Positions 1-53,285 of a stretch of DNA of 64,000 nt are shown in pieces (the first letter of the stretch is position 1; the number at the start of each line of letters is the position of its first letter). The notes under the pieces are model-generated. The model did no database searches, was not told where the DNA came from, and saw only the letters and a program-made list of their open reading frames with translations. Origin of the DNA: Allolobophora icterica (Eukaryota; Annelida; Clitellata; Crassiclitellata; Lumbricidae). The translations under genes and the position numbers were made by a program. Location: positions 29,095,783-29,159,782 of the forward strand of contig OY744608.1 of NCBI GenBank assembly GCA_963556255.1, written 5' to 3'.

Positions 1-434
1 TATCAATCAACAAAGCAACAAAGTAACTAAATGAAATACTTCATTGGTAATTGTTTTGATCATATTTAAAACAACTTTACAGCACAAAATTCAAATCTGC
101 TGAAAGGTAGAAACAGGTTTTAACAGTAACGCAATGCTTAAAATATCGAAGAATAAATGCCAGTGAGGCAAAGTACCAGTTTACACAACACATATAAGGC
201 CCAGTTTAGTGTTCAGCTGGATGGACGTTGGACAGGATGTATGTCCTGCTCAGTGAATGGCAAAGCACGAAAGAAGAAACGCATAGCTAGACACGCACAA
301 ACAGTTCTACCCAATCAGCTAATCTGCAAAACAAGTCATGTTAATGCTGCAATTAAACACAATAACATCGTCAAAATCCTCCGTAGCGACAACCGAGAGC
401 CGCAACAAACACCGGAAAAAGTCCTTGTCTGGTT
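1..434 (-). other. NDRG: NDRG 3' UTR (continues beyond the window)
   Basis: Sequence after the NDRG stop at 435. No AATAAA or ATTAAA was seen on the minus strand here, so the poly(A) site is probably to the left of position 1. No other gene is seen in it. Confidence 0.6.
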
Positions 435-42758
<42,324 letters not shown>

Positions 42759-42859
42759 TGTTGAAGTTTTTTCGTCGAATCTCTGTCGAGGTCCGTCCCA
42801 AATGAATAAAAGCTTGAAAAGATACAAGATAACGAGACGCGCTTTACTTGAGCATCGGT

Positions 42860-42970
42860 GATAACTGAACAACAACAACAACGTAGCAGCAGAAGCCTCG
42901 TTCAAGTAACTGCGAGAGCAGGCGCCGCCGTTCCAAGATGGCGCCCACTTCATATAAGGCCGCCGGTGAA
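42860..42970 (-). promoter_or_regulatory. Probable NDRG promoter with YY1-type motif
   Basis: GC- and CpG-rich stretch 100-200 bp upstream of the NDRG start codon. On the minus strand it contains GGCCTTATATGAAG (a TATA/CArG-like element) followed about 10 bp later by GCGCCATCTTGG, which fits the YY1 consensus often found at transcription starts. The surroundings are AT-rich. The transcription start itself cannot be seen. Confidence 0.45.
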
Positions 42971-43037
42971 ATCTAGGCCGAAGCCTAGAGCCCTAGATCG
43001 CTCTCAAGAGCTTCGATAAGCACGTAATAACAAACAT

Positions 43038-43115
43038 CATTAATCATCACCATCCTCATTATCATCCTCATCATCCTCATCCTCATCCTCATCCTCATCA
43101 TCATCATCATCATCC

Positions 43116-43166
<51 letters not shown>
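43038..43166. repeat. (ATC)n / (CTC-ATC)n microsatellite
   Basis: About 130 bp of TCA/TCC trinucleotides on the upstream side of the NDRG promoter. Confidence 0.95.
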
Positions 43167-43209
43167 ATTCCTGACCCCAGTTTTCCCTGGTGCTAGGCCT
43201 AAGTGCTAA

Positions 43210-43432
43210 AGAATAATTAAAATAATCTTATTTTTTTAATTAATTCAAACCGACAAACGCAGTAAGATTACATTGAGACATTTCAGTACAATTAACAATA
43301 TCTTAACTAAACACACGTTATGGCAGCCGTGCAAGGCGCCCGCCCGAGGGGTTGCGGGAATCGAACCGCGTACTGCTGCTCTCCTGCTGCTCTCCTGGCC
43401 ATGAGCGTTACCATTACTCTATCCCCTCCCGA
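43210..43432 (-). repeat. tRNA-derived SINE family B, copy 1
   Basis: Minus strand head: GGGGATAGAGTAATGGTAAC and CGCTCATGGCC (A-box region), then CGCGGTTCGATTCCCGCAAC (B box), then GGCGCCTTGCACGGCTGCC and an A/T-rich tail. Same family as 50.17-50.45 kb. Confidence 0.75.
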
Positions 43433-43681
43433 ATTAATCTCAATTATGCTCGGTAATTAATAGTCAAGTCCACAGCTTCTGTCATGCTTAGCCCGAGCTG
43501 GACTCCCAAGTTTTACCTGGTTTCATCATTTATTTATTTGTTTGAAGCACTAATTAGGCCGACGCGCAACAAGTCGTCATAAATTTGAATGGATGGCTCG
43601 GGCGCGTGTGCGTTGGATGGCCTAGAATCCCTAGAGACAGAGTCATGTCAAGGGGCCAGATTAATTTAAGGCTATATATAT

Positions 43682-44054
<373 letters not shown>

Positions 44055-44757
44055 TGTGGTTGCAAGCTGTCTAGGAGTATGAACAAATACCAACTATAGC
44101 TTATAGTTTAAATGTTAATCTAGCGCGATGTTTACAGCGTAAACTCTCGAACTCGAAGAGAAACACGTAAACGTAACTGGTTCAAAACTATATAACGACA
44201 ATAAATTCATACTCAATTGGAGGCAAAACTTCGATCAGTTGAGTGATTGGTCCAAAAGGCCTCGCAAGACCAAACACCAAAACCTAATCTAAACACAGAG
44301 CCTGTATATAGGCCTACGCAGGATCTACATTTCCCGCCAAGAATCTACACGGTATAGACTACTGCGGCTTAATTAAACAAATCACTATACCTGGTCTACC
44401 AGGTTCAATTAGAGGCCTACACACCGGATACAGCTCTATATTTATGTATTTGGATAAGGGCAAGGGTCGACTTAGGCAACATCATATAGGCCTACGCTGG
44501 TCTCACTAAAGCTTTCGAAGCTTCAATACTTAACGCTGCGGCCGGCTATAGCCTAGACCTATAGGGCGGATTAGGGCCTATCGTGGTATCCCGAAGTTTA
44601 CCCTAATAAATTTTCTGCCTTCATTCGGGACTCCCTATACACTGGCTGAATGTGCCCCAGAGCATCCTGTTCAAAACTGTAACTCTTAATGCGCAGCTGT
44701 CTTGTCGGGGTATAGCTCCTTCGTATACCTTAGGCCTCGGTCTCTTCACTCCCTAGT

Positions 44758-44985
44758 CGCTCCACACCCCGCTCGGCCGCCAAGGGCCTTCTGGTTGCCC
44801 CCCGCCTGCGCGGGTCCACTGCTCAATCCAGAAGCTTTGCCTATGTTGATCCCTGTAGTTGGAACCGCCTTTCACAGCTACTGCAGCTTGAGCTCCTCAG
44901 TCTTCCTCTTCCTCTGTTTTGGAAACGCCTAAAAACGTTGGCAAAGGGGAGGCCAAGAAGGGATGAAATCCCGCTATAATAGGGA
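44758..44985 (+). pseudogene. LINE ORF2 C-terminal fragment (CR1/L2-like)
   Basis: Plus frame: RSFAYVDPCSWNRLSQ, then LLQLELLSLPLPLFWKRLKT, ending at TAA. This is the typical ORF2 C-terminal S-F-x-x-x-x-P-x-x-W-N-x-L-P ... F-(K/R)-x-x-L-K-T. A frameshift upstream joins a second-frame segment starting about 44702. Confidence 0.7.
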
Positions 44986-45101
44986 CACCCAATTTTATCA
45001 TTTAATTACGTTGTATTTAACTTGTATAGGTCTATAGCTGGCATTAATTTTGTCTAAGTCGAAGCTGTCGTGGCAGATGCAAATACGAGGACTGCAGCGA
45101 C

Positions 45102-45683
45102 CAGGGTCGGCTCTAGGCACAAGCATGGGCGTCCGCAGCGGGGCAAGGGGCATTTGCCCATCTGATTTTTAAAATATTTTAGAAAAATAAAATCTTTTGA
45201 TTATTATGATTATTCCAACAGTCCCAACACGATTTTCAATGTTAAAAATAATTGAGGTAAACTAATTATTGAGGTAGGCTAAGTCAGCTATTCTATGCAA
45301 AAAACGTCATTCTGCTCTCCCTCCCCCCGTACAAAAATGTTGCCCCTCCCCGAACATTTTCCCCTAAAAATTGTTGCCCCCTAGAAAAATTCCTGCGGAC
45401 GCCCATGGACACAGACAAAGTTATCTGGGCGCCAAAATCTAGGGTGCGCTATTTTCACAAAAAAATGTGTTTTAACAGTTTCATGTTTTTCATATTTTTT
45501 CAATTACAATGATTATTTCATTTGAATTCAAATAATAAATAACTCTGTTCAGCTTAATGTTCCGGCTGGATCCTCATTGGGTTGTGACGTGGGGTGGACC
45601 GTGGAGTGGGGGGGTCAGAGCTAGGGCGCCAAATGTATGTTTTTTTATTGCCTGGGGCACCATTTGGGCTAGGGCCGGGTCTG
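45102..45683. mobile_element. hAT-type element carrying a nested inverted-repeat element
   Basis: Ends CAGGGTCGGCTCTAGG and GCTAGGGCCGGGTCTG; flanks GCAGCGAC and ACAGCGAG share six central bases. A second element is inserted at 45124-45407. Confidence 0.6.
45124..45407. mobile_element. Inner MITE with 15-bp perfect inverted ends
   Basis: CATGGGCGTCCGCAG at the left and CTGCGGACGCCCATG at the right. A related left end (CATGGGCGTCCACCAG) without matching right end is seen at 49248. The target duplication is not clear. Confidence 0.65.
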
Positions 45684-46019
45684 ACAGCGAGAAGCGTTTT
45701 ATGAACTCTGCCGCCAACAAATATCACTAACTCATTGCTTCTGTCAAAAGAAAGTAACATATTTCACTTATTCATATTCATTCCAACTCATTAAATCTAA
45801 GACTACTTCTTTTGTAAACCTGTTAACTCTGTTCTTCGTCGTAACTCTCCCTCCCCACTCATTGATGATCTCCCGTCTGGTGGTTAACTCAGCTGAGCGT
45901 GACCGTGTCAACAAGTGACGCCACACTAGGCTATTCTGTCCTGTGCCTTCCTCCCTGCTATACTATGAAGGCCGAAGTTGAGCTCTGCTGCGAATTAGCA
46001 CTTCACGCCTGTAGTCGAT

Positions 46020-46756
46020 ATCTTTCTTCACGACTGTAGGCTAGTCCTATGTCTATCACGTATTTTTCTCAAATCCCAATTGCTCATGGATGCCCACGTG
46101 GTTCTTCGGTGGTCCTCGCCTTCTCGAACGCAGGGACCATGTCCGAAGAAGTGAAGTCTCCGTCTTCGGACCGTGGCAGTGACCGGTGGCATCGCTGTTC
46201 GCCTTCTGATCACGATATTGCTCACATGGTCCAAGTAGAGAATCCAGAGGATCAGCATGAAATACCACATAATTCACACATCCAAGGTGTTGAGTTTCTT
46301 GTTTAGAGCCTCTGTGGTGGACTATGTCTCGCAACAGTAGAAGATTGTATACTGGCAGCACAGTCTATGCTTTGTATACAGAGAACGACAGGGGTTAAAC
46401 CTCTGCCATTTTCGTCAGAAGTGAAACATCGTCTGCATAATTTGGATCTGTGAAGACCTTCTTCCCGATAGTGGCACGTACCAAACTACAATGGACGGCG
46501 GGCTCTATAATTTTGTGCATAGGAACCGCAAAGAGACCTGGAGCGATTGGATCGCCCTATCGTACCCCACTTTAAACCGTAAGCCAGTCAGATATTCCCC
46601 TTCTATTAGCACACAACTCAAGGTGCCGGTACATAATGCGCGCATAAGCCCGACAATCTTGGTCGAGAGGTCCAAGCGATAAAGTAGGCCTAAGCGCCAG
46701 AGTGCTTCTTTATCTTGTGAGTCGAATGTGGCCTTCAAGTCCACATAAGCATCCAA
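46020..46756 (-). pseudogene. LINE ORF2 fragment with reverse transcriptase YADD motif
   Basis: Minus strand: AYVDLKATFDSQDKEALW and STKIVGLMRALCTGTLSCV (reverse transcriptase palm), then TDPNYADDVSLLTKMAE with the catalytic YADD at 46439-46428, then IRRRTAMPPVTATVRRRRLH and FFGHGPCVREGEDHRR at the C-terminus. Frameshifts and an internal deletion separate the blocks, so it is dead. Non-LTR (RTE/CR1-like) retrotransposon. Confidence 0.85.
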
Positions 46757-47129
46757 AGTGGTTGGTTGTTGGTATACTCGCGCAGGTACGTGATGAGTGT
46801 TTAAGGTGAAATTCCTGTCTGTTTTGGACCTGCCTGGAGTGAAACCACTTGCTACCGTCTTCGTGAGTAGGTTGGTGCCCTGCGCTGGGCCTTCGAGTGG
46901 CGCTGTAGAAGTTTTGAGATTACGATTCTATGCTTCAGTACGATACATGCGAAGACCTTACCTGGGGCAGACAGAACAGTAGGCCTAGTGATTCCGCTTA
47001 CTTTTAAATAGCTCATGATACAATTTAAACGATTACGATTGCAAGAGCATTTGGAACAATGAAATGGATAATTTTGGAAAAGCAGGAAAAGAATACAAAC
47101 TCAAGTATATAGGCCTACTCAAGAATATC

Positions 47130-47130
<1 letters not shown>

Positions 47131-47178
<48 letters not shown>

Positions 47179-47233
47179 AATGATGATGATAATGATGATG
47201 ATGATGGATGATGACAATGGTGGTGGTGGTGGT

Positions 47234-47265
<32 letters not shown>

Positions 47266-47266
47266 T
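47131..47266. repeat. Compound (GAT)n (GGT)n (GGC)n microsatellite
   Basis: About 28 GAT units with AAT interruptions, then GGT and GGC blocks; translated it gives Met, Asp or Gly runs only. Confidence 0.95.
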
Positions 47267-48404
47267 GTCTGTCTTTGCGTCTGTCTGCTTTACACGAAAT
47301 TTTGCAATGGCGAATCTTTAAGCGAGAGATTTGAGCTACATAATATAGTTTGATCTATGCTGAGCAAGCAGGTCATCAGAGAGGCACGGTGGTCTGATCC
47401 GTTTGCGTATTTTACGAAGGCCCACATTCTTGTATTGGCATACAGGTTTAGGGACCATTAGAAAACTAGATTTCATCATTTCAAAACACGCATAGGCTAT
47501 AGGCTAATAATAGCCTAGCTGAAGATGTTGTAATATTATTAAGTCGTTGTGTTGACAGTAACAAATCTGACCTACATTATAACAGGGTTTAGGTGGCGAG
47601 TGGTGACTGGTGTCAAAGTGTGAGGTCGTGCCTAAGCTACAGGCCCGCATGGTAACGGTCACGGTAGCCTTCTTCAGCCCTGCAGTCCATGTTCCAGAAG
47701 TTTGCGCTTCTTGATTACCCGTCAACTTATCTGTCTGTCACAGTCTGTGTACCTGTAACAGGCTGCATATGTCCTACTATTTAACTGCTGTCTGCCTACT
47801 TGTATGTCTGCCTTTTCGTCTGTCTGTCTTTGTTGTCGTCTAGCGCCTGCCGGTCTCTACTGTTTATAACGAGAAATCAATCGCCGCTTAGCGCGCTGCA
47901 ACGGAGTGTGGTCTAGAAAGTTCGTTTGTGCGAGACCTGTTTACCAAGAGACGCCAGGCACCAGCCTCGCCTTATCAGCACCGGTCTTCGCCTCAATTGC
48001 CCTCGAGACACAGTATACATTTTAGCACCCTCGATCGCACACCGAATTAAAATAGGCTTATGCGTAGTTACGTGCAGAGCAATAGCATGTATTGCATTGT
48101 TTAGTTAGTAAAAAAAATAGCCCTATAATGTGGCCAGATTGCGATTGGGAGAAAGTTTTGAATTAAAATTTAAAAATAATCGTTGAAAAATAATTGAAAA
48201 AACCCCAAAACACAATTTCTTTGAAATTGCTCCTTTGAGTTGTGGCAACTGCATGCTCTGCTTATGCCTAAAGCCGGCCATGCCCGCTATATGCTATCAT
48301 TAAGTGGGCTGTTGGAGTCAATGCTCTAATTTCTAAACCACTAAATGTAAGTGTACACGTTTTTCTATAGCGACCGGATGGCCTCGATCCTACACATTTG
48401 CAGT

Positions 48405-48510
48405 GACTTGATAGGGTGAGGAACTTCGCCACAGCCGCTCGTTCGAATGGGCGCCACGCCAGTTAAGGTTCCCATGTAGGCCTACGGACCGTGCTAGCCC
48501 GAGTTCTTAG
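48405..48510. repeat. Dispersed repeat, copy 2 (see 12.4 kb)
   Basis: GGGTGAGGAACTTCGCCAC, GTTCGAATGGGCGCCACGCC and GACCGTGCTAGCCCGAG align with the 12.4-kb copy. A TAGGCCTA octamer is inserted between the last two blocks compared with copy 1. Confidence 0.6.
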
Positions 48511-48696
48511 GGGTCAAATGCAAGGAATCTGCAGCAGAGTGCTCCACGGGGCCTGGCGCCTATAACAGGCTGTCACGCGTGATATTACACGTAGGCCTAG
48601 GCCTAGTATAAATATTATGTAGGCTAAATAAGTCGTGCTCATGTCAACTTATAACCTCCGAATAAACGAATATGATTGATTAATTGAAGACACCAC

Positions 48697-49038
48697 CAGA
48701 GGCGTAGCTAGGGGGGGCCAGGGGGGACATGTGCCCCCGGGCACCAAAGGAAGGGGGCGCCAAAACGAGGGTTAAAAATTAATATTTTTCCCTTATTTTG
48801 ATGTAATTTAAACTAATTTATTCCCAAAATTATAAGATTTAATTTTGGCGCCCCAAAATTTCCAGTTATATCCTCGTTACTTCTAAATTAGTGTGTCAGG
48901 GATGATTTTGTCGCCCCATTTTCAGCTTCTTTGTTTGGGAAAATTTAAATTGCCATTCGATGTATTTGGAAAACCTGAACGGGGGGGGCCAATTTCATAG
49001 TTCGCCCCCGGGCGCATAATATCCTAGCTACGCCACTG
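48697..49038. mobile_element. hAT-type MITE with perfect 8-bp target duplication
   Basis: Ends CAGAGGCGTAGCTAGG and CCTAGCTACGCCACTG, flanked on both sides by GACACCAC. 342 bp, G- and C-runs at both subterminal regions (GTGCCCCCGGGC and GCCCCCGGGCGC). The terminus is of the widespread CAGTGGCGTAGCTAGG type. Confidence 0.93.
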
Positions 49039-49247
49039 GACACCACCCAATAACTAACCGCCCGTCCGTCACGGCACAATGTTTAACTGTATACGGAGAA
49101 TGAAATTTCGGCTTGCCTCTGATACTGAAGTCGATTGCAATGTAGGGAATCAGATGTGATCCTTAGTGGAAATCCGGGTTTCCATGTATGAGGTCAGTGT
49201 AAAACATAAATGGTGAAAATGCGTTGCACCGACAACGCCAATCACCA

Positions 49248-49330
49248 TGGGCGTCCACCAGAATTTTTGTAAGGGGTGTAAAATTTTAGGGGGCGCCGGG
49301 CGGGGGGTAGGCCCTAAGGACGTTTTTGCA
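49248..49330. mobile_element. Partial MITE related to 45124-45407
   Basis: CATGGGCGTCCACCAGAATT followed by G-rich sequence. One terminus only; no partner found. Confidence 0.35.
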
Positions 49331-49796
49331 TGCTATTCATAAACACAGAACACGTAACAACTTTAAAAATAAATAATGGTCAAGAACTTTATACCTAAAT
49401 AATTATGTTTTTTCGCATCGCAAATCGTGTTGGTAGGCCTAGCTACTGTTGTAATAATCATAACCAGAATCAAGCGCTTATACTGACTCTGTTGTTCCCT
49501 GGAGACGCGCCTCATTACTGCCATCTGCCGAATGCAAAATGTACGGCATCGTTCAGCCACAGGTAGAACATGCATTAATAGACCGGTAACAACCATCGTC
49601 TCAGACATTTCTCTGCAGCGTGCAGACATACAGAGTTTTTGTCTTGGCCATGAAACGTAAAAATTCAGATTTCCGGTCTTCATTTGCAGCGGTATAGTCC
49701 TACAGTTTGGTCAGAGGGCCATGGTCCTAACCGTCATCGTCATCGTAATCTTAAACTCCAAATTTCTAAAGCACTATACTCCAGTCTTGTTGTCAA

Positions 49797-49970
49797 GACC
49801 TTAAACCTCAAGACCAAGACCAAGACCTTGAACCTCAAGACCATGACCAATACCAAGACTTTGAACCTCAAGACCAAGACCAAGACCAAGACCTTGAAGC
49901 TCAAGACCAATACCAAGACCAAGACTTTGAACCTCAAGACCAAGACCAAGACTTTGAAACTAAAGAATAA
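49797..49970. repeat. AAGACC / TTGAACCTC minisatellite, left array
   Basis: Irregular array of CAAGACC hexamers separated by TTGAACCTC or TTGAAGCTC, six repeats of the larger unit (24-36 bp). Confidence 0.9.
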
Positions 49971-50164
49971 AAACCGAGAACAATACCCAAAGATCACAAC
50001 CGTATCCAGATTTGTATTCCTTACTAAAAAATTGTCAAGTCACACTACTCGCTATTTTAATTAAAACACGAATCTTTTATTTTTTTCAAAGAAAACATCT
50101 CCAAATACAGACTGCAGAGAATTCCGAATTCGTATTTACAAAAGTCCTTCGTGCGAAATCTTAT

Positions 50165-50455
50165 TCCATATAATAATAATAATCTTCGTTTAATATCTTC
50201 AAACTGACAATAACGCAGTATGATTACAAATCAGTATGAACGGATGATCACAAGTTATTACAGGAGTCGAATTTAACTGTACACGGCAGCCATGCAAGGC
50301 GCCCATCACGTCCTACATCTCATTTTCACAAACGCGCCATCTCGCGAATGAAAGGCTGAGTGGACCTAAATTTGAGGAGGTTGCGGGAAGCGATCCCGCT
50401 ACCTCTTGCTCTTCACGCCAGTGATGTTACCACTACTCTATGGACCCCCATTGCA
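50165..50455 (-). repeat. tRNA-derived SINE family B, copy 2
   Basis: Minus strand: GGGTCCATAGAGTAGTGGTA and ACATCACTGG (A box), AGCGGGATCGCTTCCCGCAA (B box), GGCGCCTTGCATGGCTGCC, then GATTACAAATCAGTATG-like body in reverse and an ATT tail at 50172-50185. It aligns with 43210-43432 and is inserted within the 49.8-51.0-kb element. Confidence 0.75.
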
Positions 50456-50804
50456 TTTTATAAAAACCAATTCGCTCATGATTTTCTGACCAAGACGTGA
50501 CCTGTGGGCCTCATGCAAATTCTGCCATGTGAAAAATACGTTCTACAGTGCTGAATTCACTGGCACACAGAGAAGTTTTTCAAGTACCAGATGTATACAA
50601 TGTACAAATTGTGAGTCTGTTTTGAAATCATTCCATGGTAAACAACCGGAAGTCAAAATGAATGTCCAAAACAACAGCAAAGCCTCACTCACCCCGTGTA
50701 AATACTAAAGCAATTGCATTAGTAATTATTGGATAAATTATTAAAATCCTTACGTTTTGTTAAATGACTCTATAGCCTATATTGTCAAAGTCATGGTCTT
50801 GGTC

Positions 50805-50930
50805 TTGCAAAACCAAGACCAAGACTTTGAACCTCAAGACCAAGACCAAGACCAAGACCTTGAACCTCAAGACCAAGACCAAGACCAAGACCAAGACCTT
50901 GAACCTCAAGACCAAGACCAAGACTTTTAA
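50805..50930. repeat. AAGACC / TTGAACCTC minisatellite, right array
   Basis: Same units and same orientation as the left array, preceded by an inverted GGTCTTGGTCTTG and followed by the palindrome CGAGACCTTGGTCTCG (50955-50971). Confidence 0.9.
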
Positions 50931-51024
50931 AAACGAACTCGAGTGCACTCGAGACCGAGACCTTGGTCTCGAGGACAACAAGACTGCTATACTCTAAACT
51001 AAGCGCAGGTAATCAGCTTATTCT

Positions 51025-51135
51025 CGAGCGCTGCGTCGTATCAGAGGAGTTGTCTAGAGACCGATATCCGGTGGAAGCTCGAGTCCGGTTGCCAGAGAAA
51101 CCAGGGACTAGGGAGAGGAGGCAGAGCTGCAATTT
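51025..51135 (+). repeat. Dispersed repeat, copy 2 (see 39.8 kb)
   Basis: GCGCTGCGTCGTATCAGAGG, CTCGAGTCCGGTTGCCAGAG and GGGAGAGGAGGCAGAGCTGC align with 39765-39870. It lies just outside the right end of the hAT-type element. Confidence 0.55.
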
Positions 51136-51689
51136 GGAGTGGATTAAGTTTACAGACTTGCAGTGGTTTAGCTAGGGGGTGAGTTTTAAAGTCGAATGCG
51201 GCGGATGTCACGAATATGCATGAAGCATGCAGGTGCGCGAGAGGTTGGAGATGTGATGAGAGAAGGAGATATGTGGATCAAAGGCAATGCCAAGATTGCG
51301 AACAGGTGAGTCGGAGGTGAAAGTGAGAGATGAAGAGTTGGTGGGTAGGTCTCCCTTCGCGCAAACTTGGTTTTGGAACAATGTAGAAAGTCACTACGCC
51401 TGCATGCTAACGTGTGACTGAGTACAAGTTTACTTTTAGTCTACAGTCAGCGAACGGTTGTTTGAGACGAATATGAAAGCATTGTTTTACAAAGCGAAAA
51501 TGACCAAGAATTCCCAACAGATGCCAAAATTTACACTAGATATACACCCTGCCGGTGTTTCCATGGGCATTAGATGGGGCCTAAATGGGCTCTGTAGGGT
51601 TCTATATGGGCTCAATGTGGGCATGCTGGCAGGGTAGATCTGAACTTTCAGTTTATTGAGGATCGGAGTAAGCACACTTGCGTTACTTA

Positions 51690-51760
51690 AATGAGCGCCT
51701 CTGAATAGTTGCCTTGTAGAGCGCGCTATATAAATGTCTAGTTGATTGATTGATTGATGG
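51690..51760 (+). repeat. Retroposon 3' tail with (ATTG)n
   Basis: AGAGCGCGCTATATAAATGT, then CTAGTTGATTGATTGATTG. Third example of the tail type seen at 16.9 and 22.1 kb. Confidence 0.55.
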
Positions 51761-51772
51761 AATCCAGTTAAT

Positions 51773-52120
51773 CCGAGGGAGGGCAAATGCCCAAGGTCCG
51801 GCGATTTTCAGGGACCCGGGCCGGGCCCGCAATCATCTAATAAACTATTTTGATGCACCTAAATCCAGAAAAGTTGCTTTTGATTAGCACAGATTTAAAA
51901 TTAACAACTGAATAAAATAATGGTTGTATATACAAATATAATTATGTATACGGTCGTACCCGCACTTTTATTATTTCAATTTGTTTTTTCAAAATTTTCT
52001 CATAGAGCCTAAAGGTAGTTTAGAGGCCCGTGACTGCTCTAGGTAGGGGCCCGTGACTGATCTGTCTAGGGGCCCGTGACTGCTCTGTCTAGGGGCCCGG
52101 AATTTCTGTCGGTGGGCCTG
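51773..52120. mobile_element. hAT-type MITE, family 1, copy 2 (left end damaged)
   Basis: Shares GGCAAATGCCC, CTCATAGAGCCTAAAGGTAG and the right terminus GTCGGTGGGCCTG with the copy at 3.3 kb. A block of about 25 bp (AGGGGCCCGTGACTGCTCTG) is present three times in near-identical form. The left CAGGCC terminus is missing; GTTAAT occurs at both edges and may be the remaining target duplication. Confidence 0.65.
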
Positions 52121-53011
52121 GTTAATTTGCCAAGATTGCTGTTAAATAGCTTCAACAGGATAAATCACTCGCTATAAATCGTTTCCACGGAACCCCTCTA
52201 CATCAATTCACGGATGTCTTGCAATTTATCCTCGTATCTTTCACTCAAAAGTGAAAACAATATTTTTCAGAAAATCCAAACGAACTCTTCGTTTAATCTT
52301 ACTGATCAACCTTCTATTATTTATAAGCACTCTTCTTTTATTCTTCATAATCGCTCTTCTACAAATCCAAGCCCTATCCACTGTCTGTTGCCCTATCCAC
52401 CACCGTCTGTACCTGGATTTGGATTTTAGCATCGGTTTGTCTTCGTTGGGGGTTCTTGGACATCTGTGGTTGTTTTGACTGACCGTTTTAAGCTCCGAAG
52501 AAACAGTTCCTAGTATAATACATGATTATTAGTTTATACTGGACACAACGACATCCATCCAACGACTACTGACATCTGATAGCCTGCATATCCGCCGCAA
52601 AGACATAAACAAGTAGACAGAGGCAGAAGGACACGAGGCAAAGGCAGGCTGACAGCGACATGGACAGGAGAGCAGGCGAGTCTTCGTCGTAATAGCTATA
52701 AACACGGTCGACGCCTCGAACCGATTAGGCGTCCTCTGGCGACGAAATGAGGAAATTTGGACGGCCATTGACGAGTCGTTGACGGTCGGGCCAAGTGACC
52801 GTCGACCAACGAAGCGGAAGATGACAGCAGACGACTTCGTCATTTCACGCGGCGTTCAGCGCCTCCAACGATGAAAGGCGCCAAGAAAATTGCGTTTAAG
52901 AACTGATTATCTTTCAATATTACGACTCGAAATGCGCTCTCGAAACGCGCCCGTCCACCGTATACACGAGTCCGGATAGGCCTACCTACGGAGGACTAGA
53001 CGGGCCTATAC

Positions 53012-53012
<1 letters not shown>

Positions 53013-53066
<54 letters not shown>

Positions 53067-53285
53067 CACAGGCACACAGACACACAGACACACAGACAGA
53101 CAGACACACACATAGACAGACAGACACACAGACAGACAGACAGAGACAGACAGACAGAGACAGACAGAGACAGACAGACAGAGACAGACAGAGACAGACA
53201 GAGACAGACAGACAGAGACAAAGAGAGACAGAGACAGACATACAGACAGAGACAGACATACAGACAGACAAACAGAGACAGAGAA
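53013..53285. repeat. (GA)n (CAGA)n microsatellite
   Basis: About 270 bp of GAGA followed by GACA/CAGA tetranucleotides with CACACAGA variants. The reverse frames encode only Cys/Leu/Ser/Val runs. Confidence 0.95.

Larger units (their letters stand above)
49782..50986. mobile_element. hAT-type element with subterminal AAGACC minisatellites
   Basis: Inverted ends CAGTCTTGTTGTC / GACAACAAGACTG, flanked on both sides by the exact 8-bp duplication CTATACTC (49774-49781, 50987-50994). Inside each end is a minisatellite built of AAGACC hexamers and TTGAACCTC blocks (49797-49970 and 50805-50930). The middle carries a SINE family B copy. No transposase frame is visible. Confidence 0.88.

Noticed and set aside
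42759..42953. In-frame N-terminal extension of NDRG from the ATG at 42953
   Set aside because: It overlaps the promoter-like YY1/TATA region and has no similarity to NDRG amino termini; the ATG at 42758 has better context. Not formally excluded.
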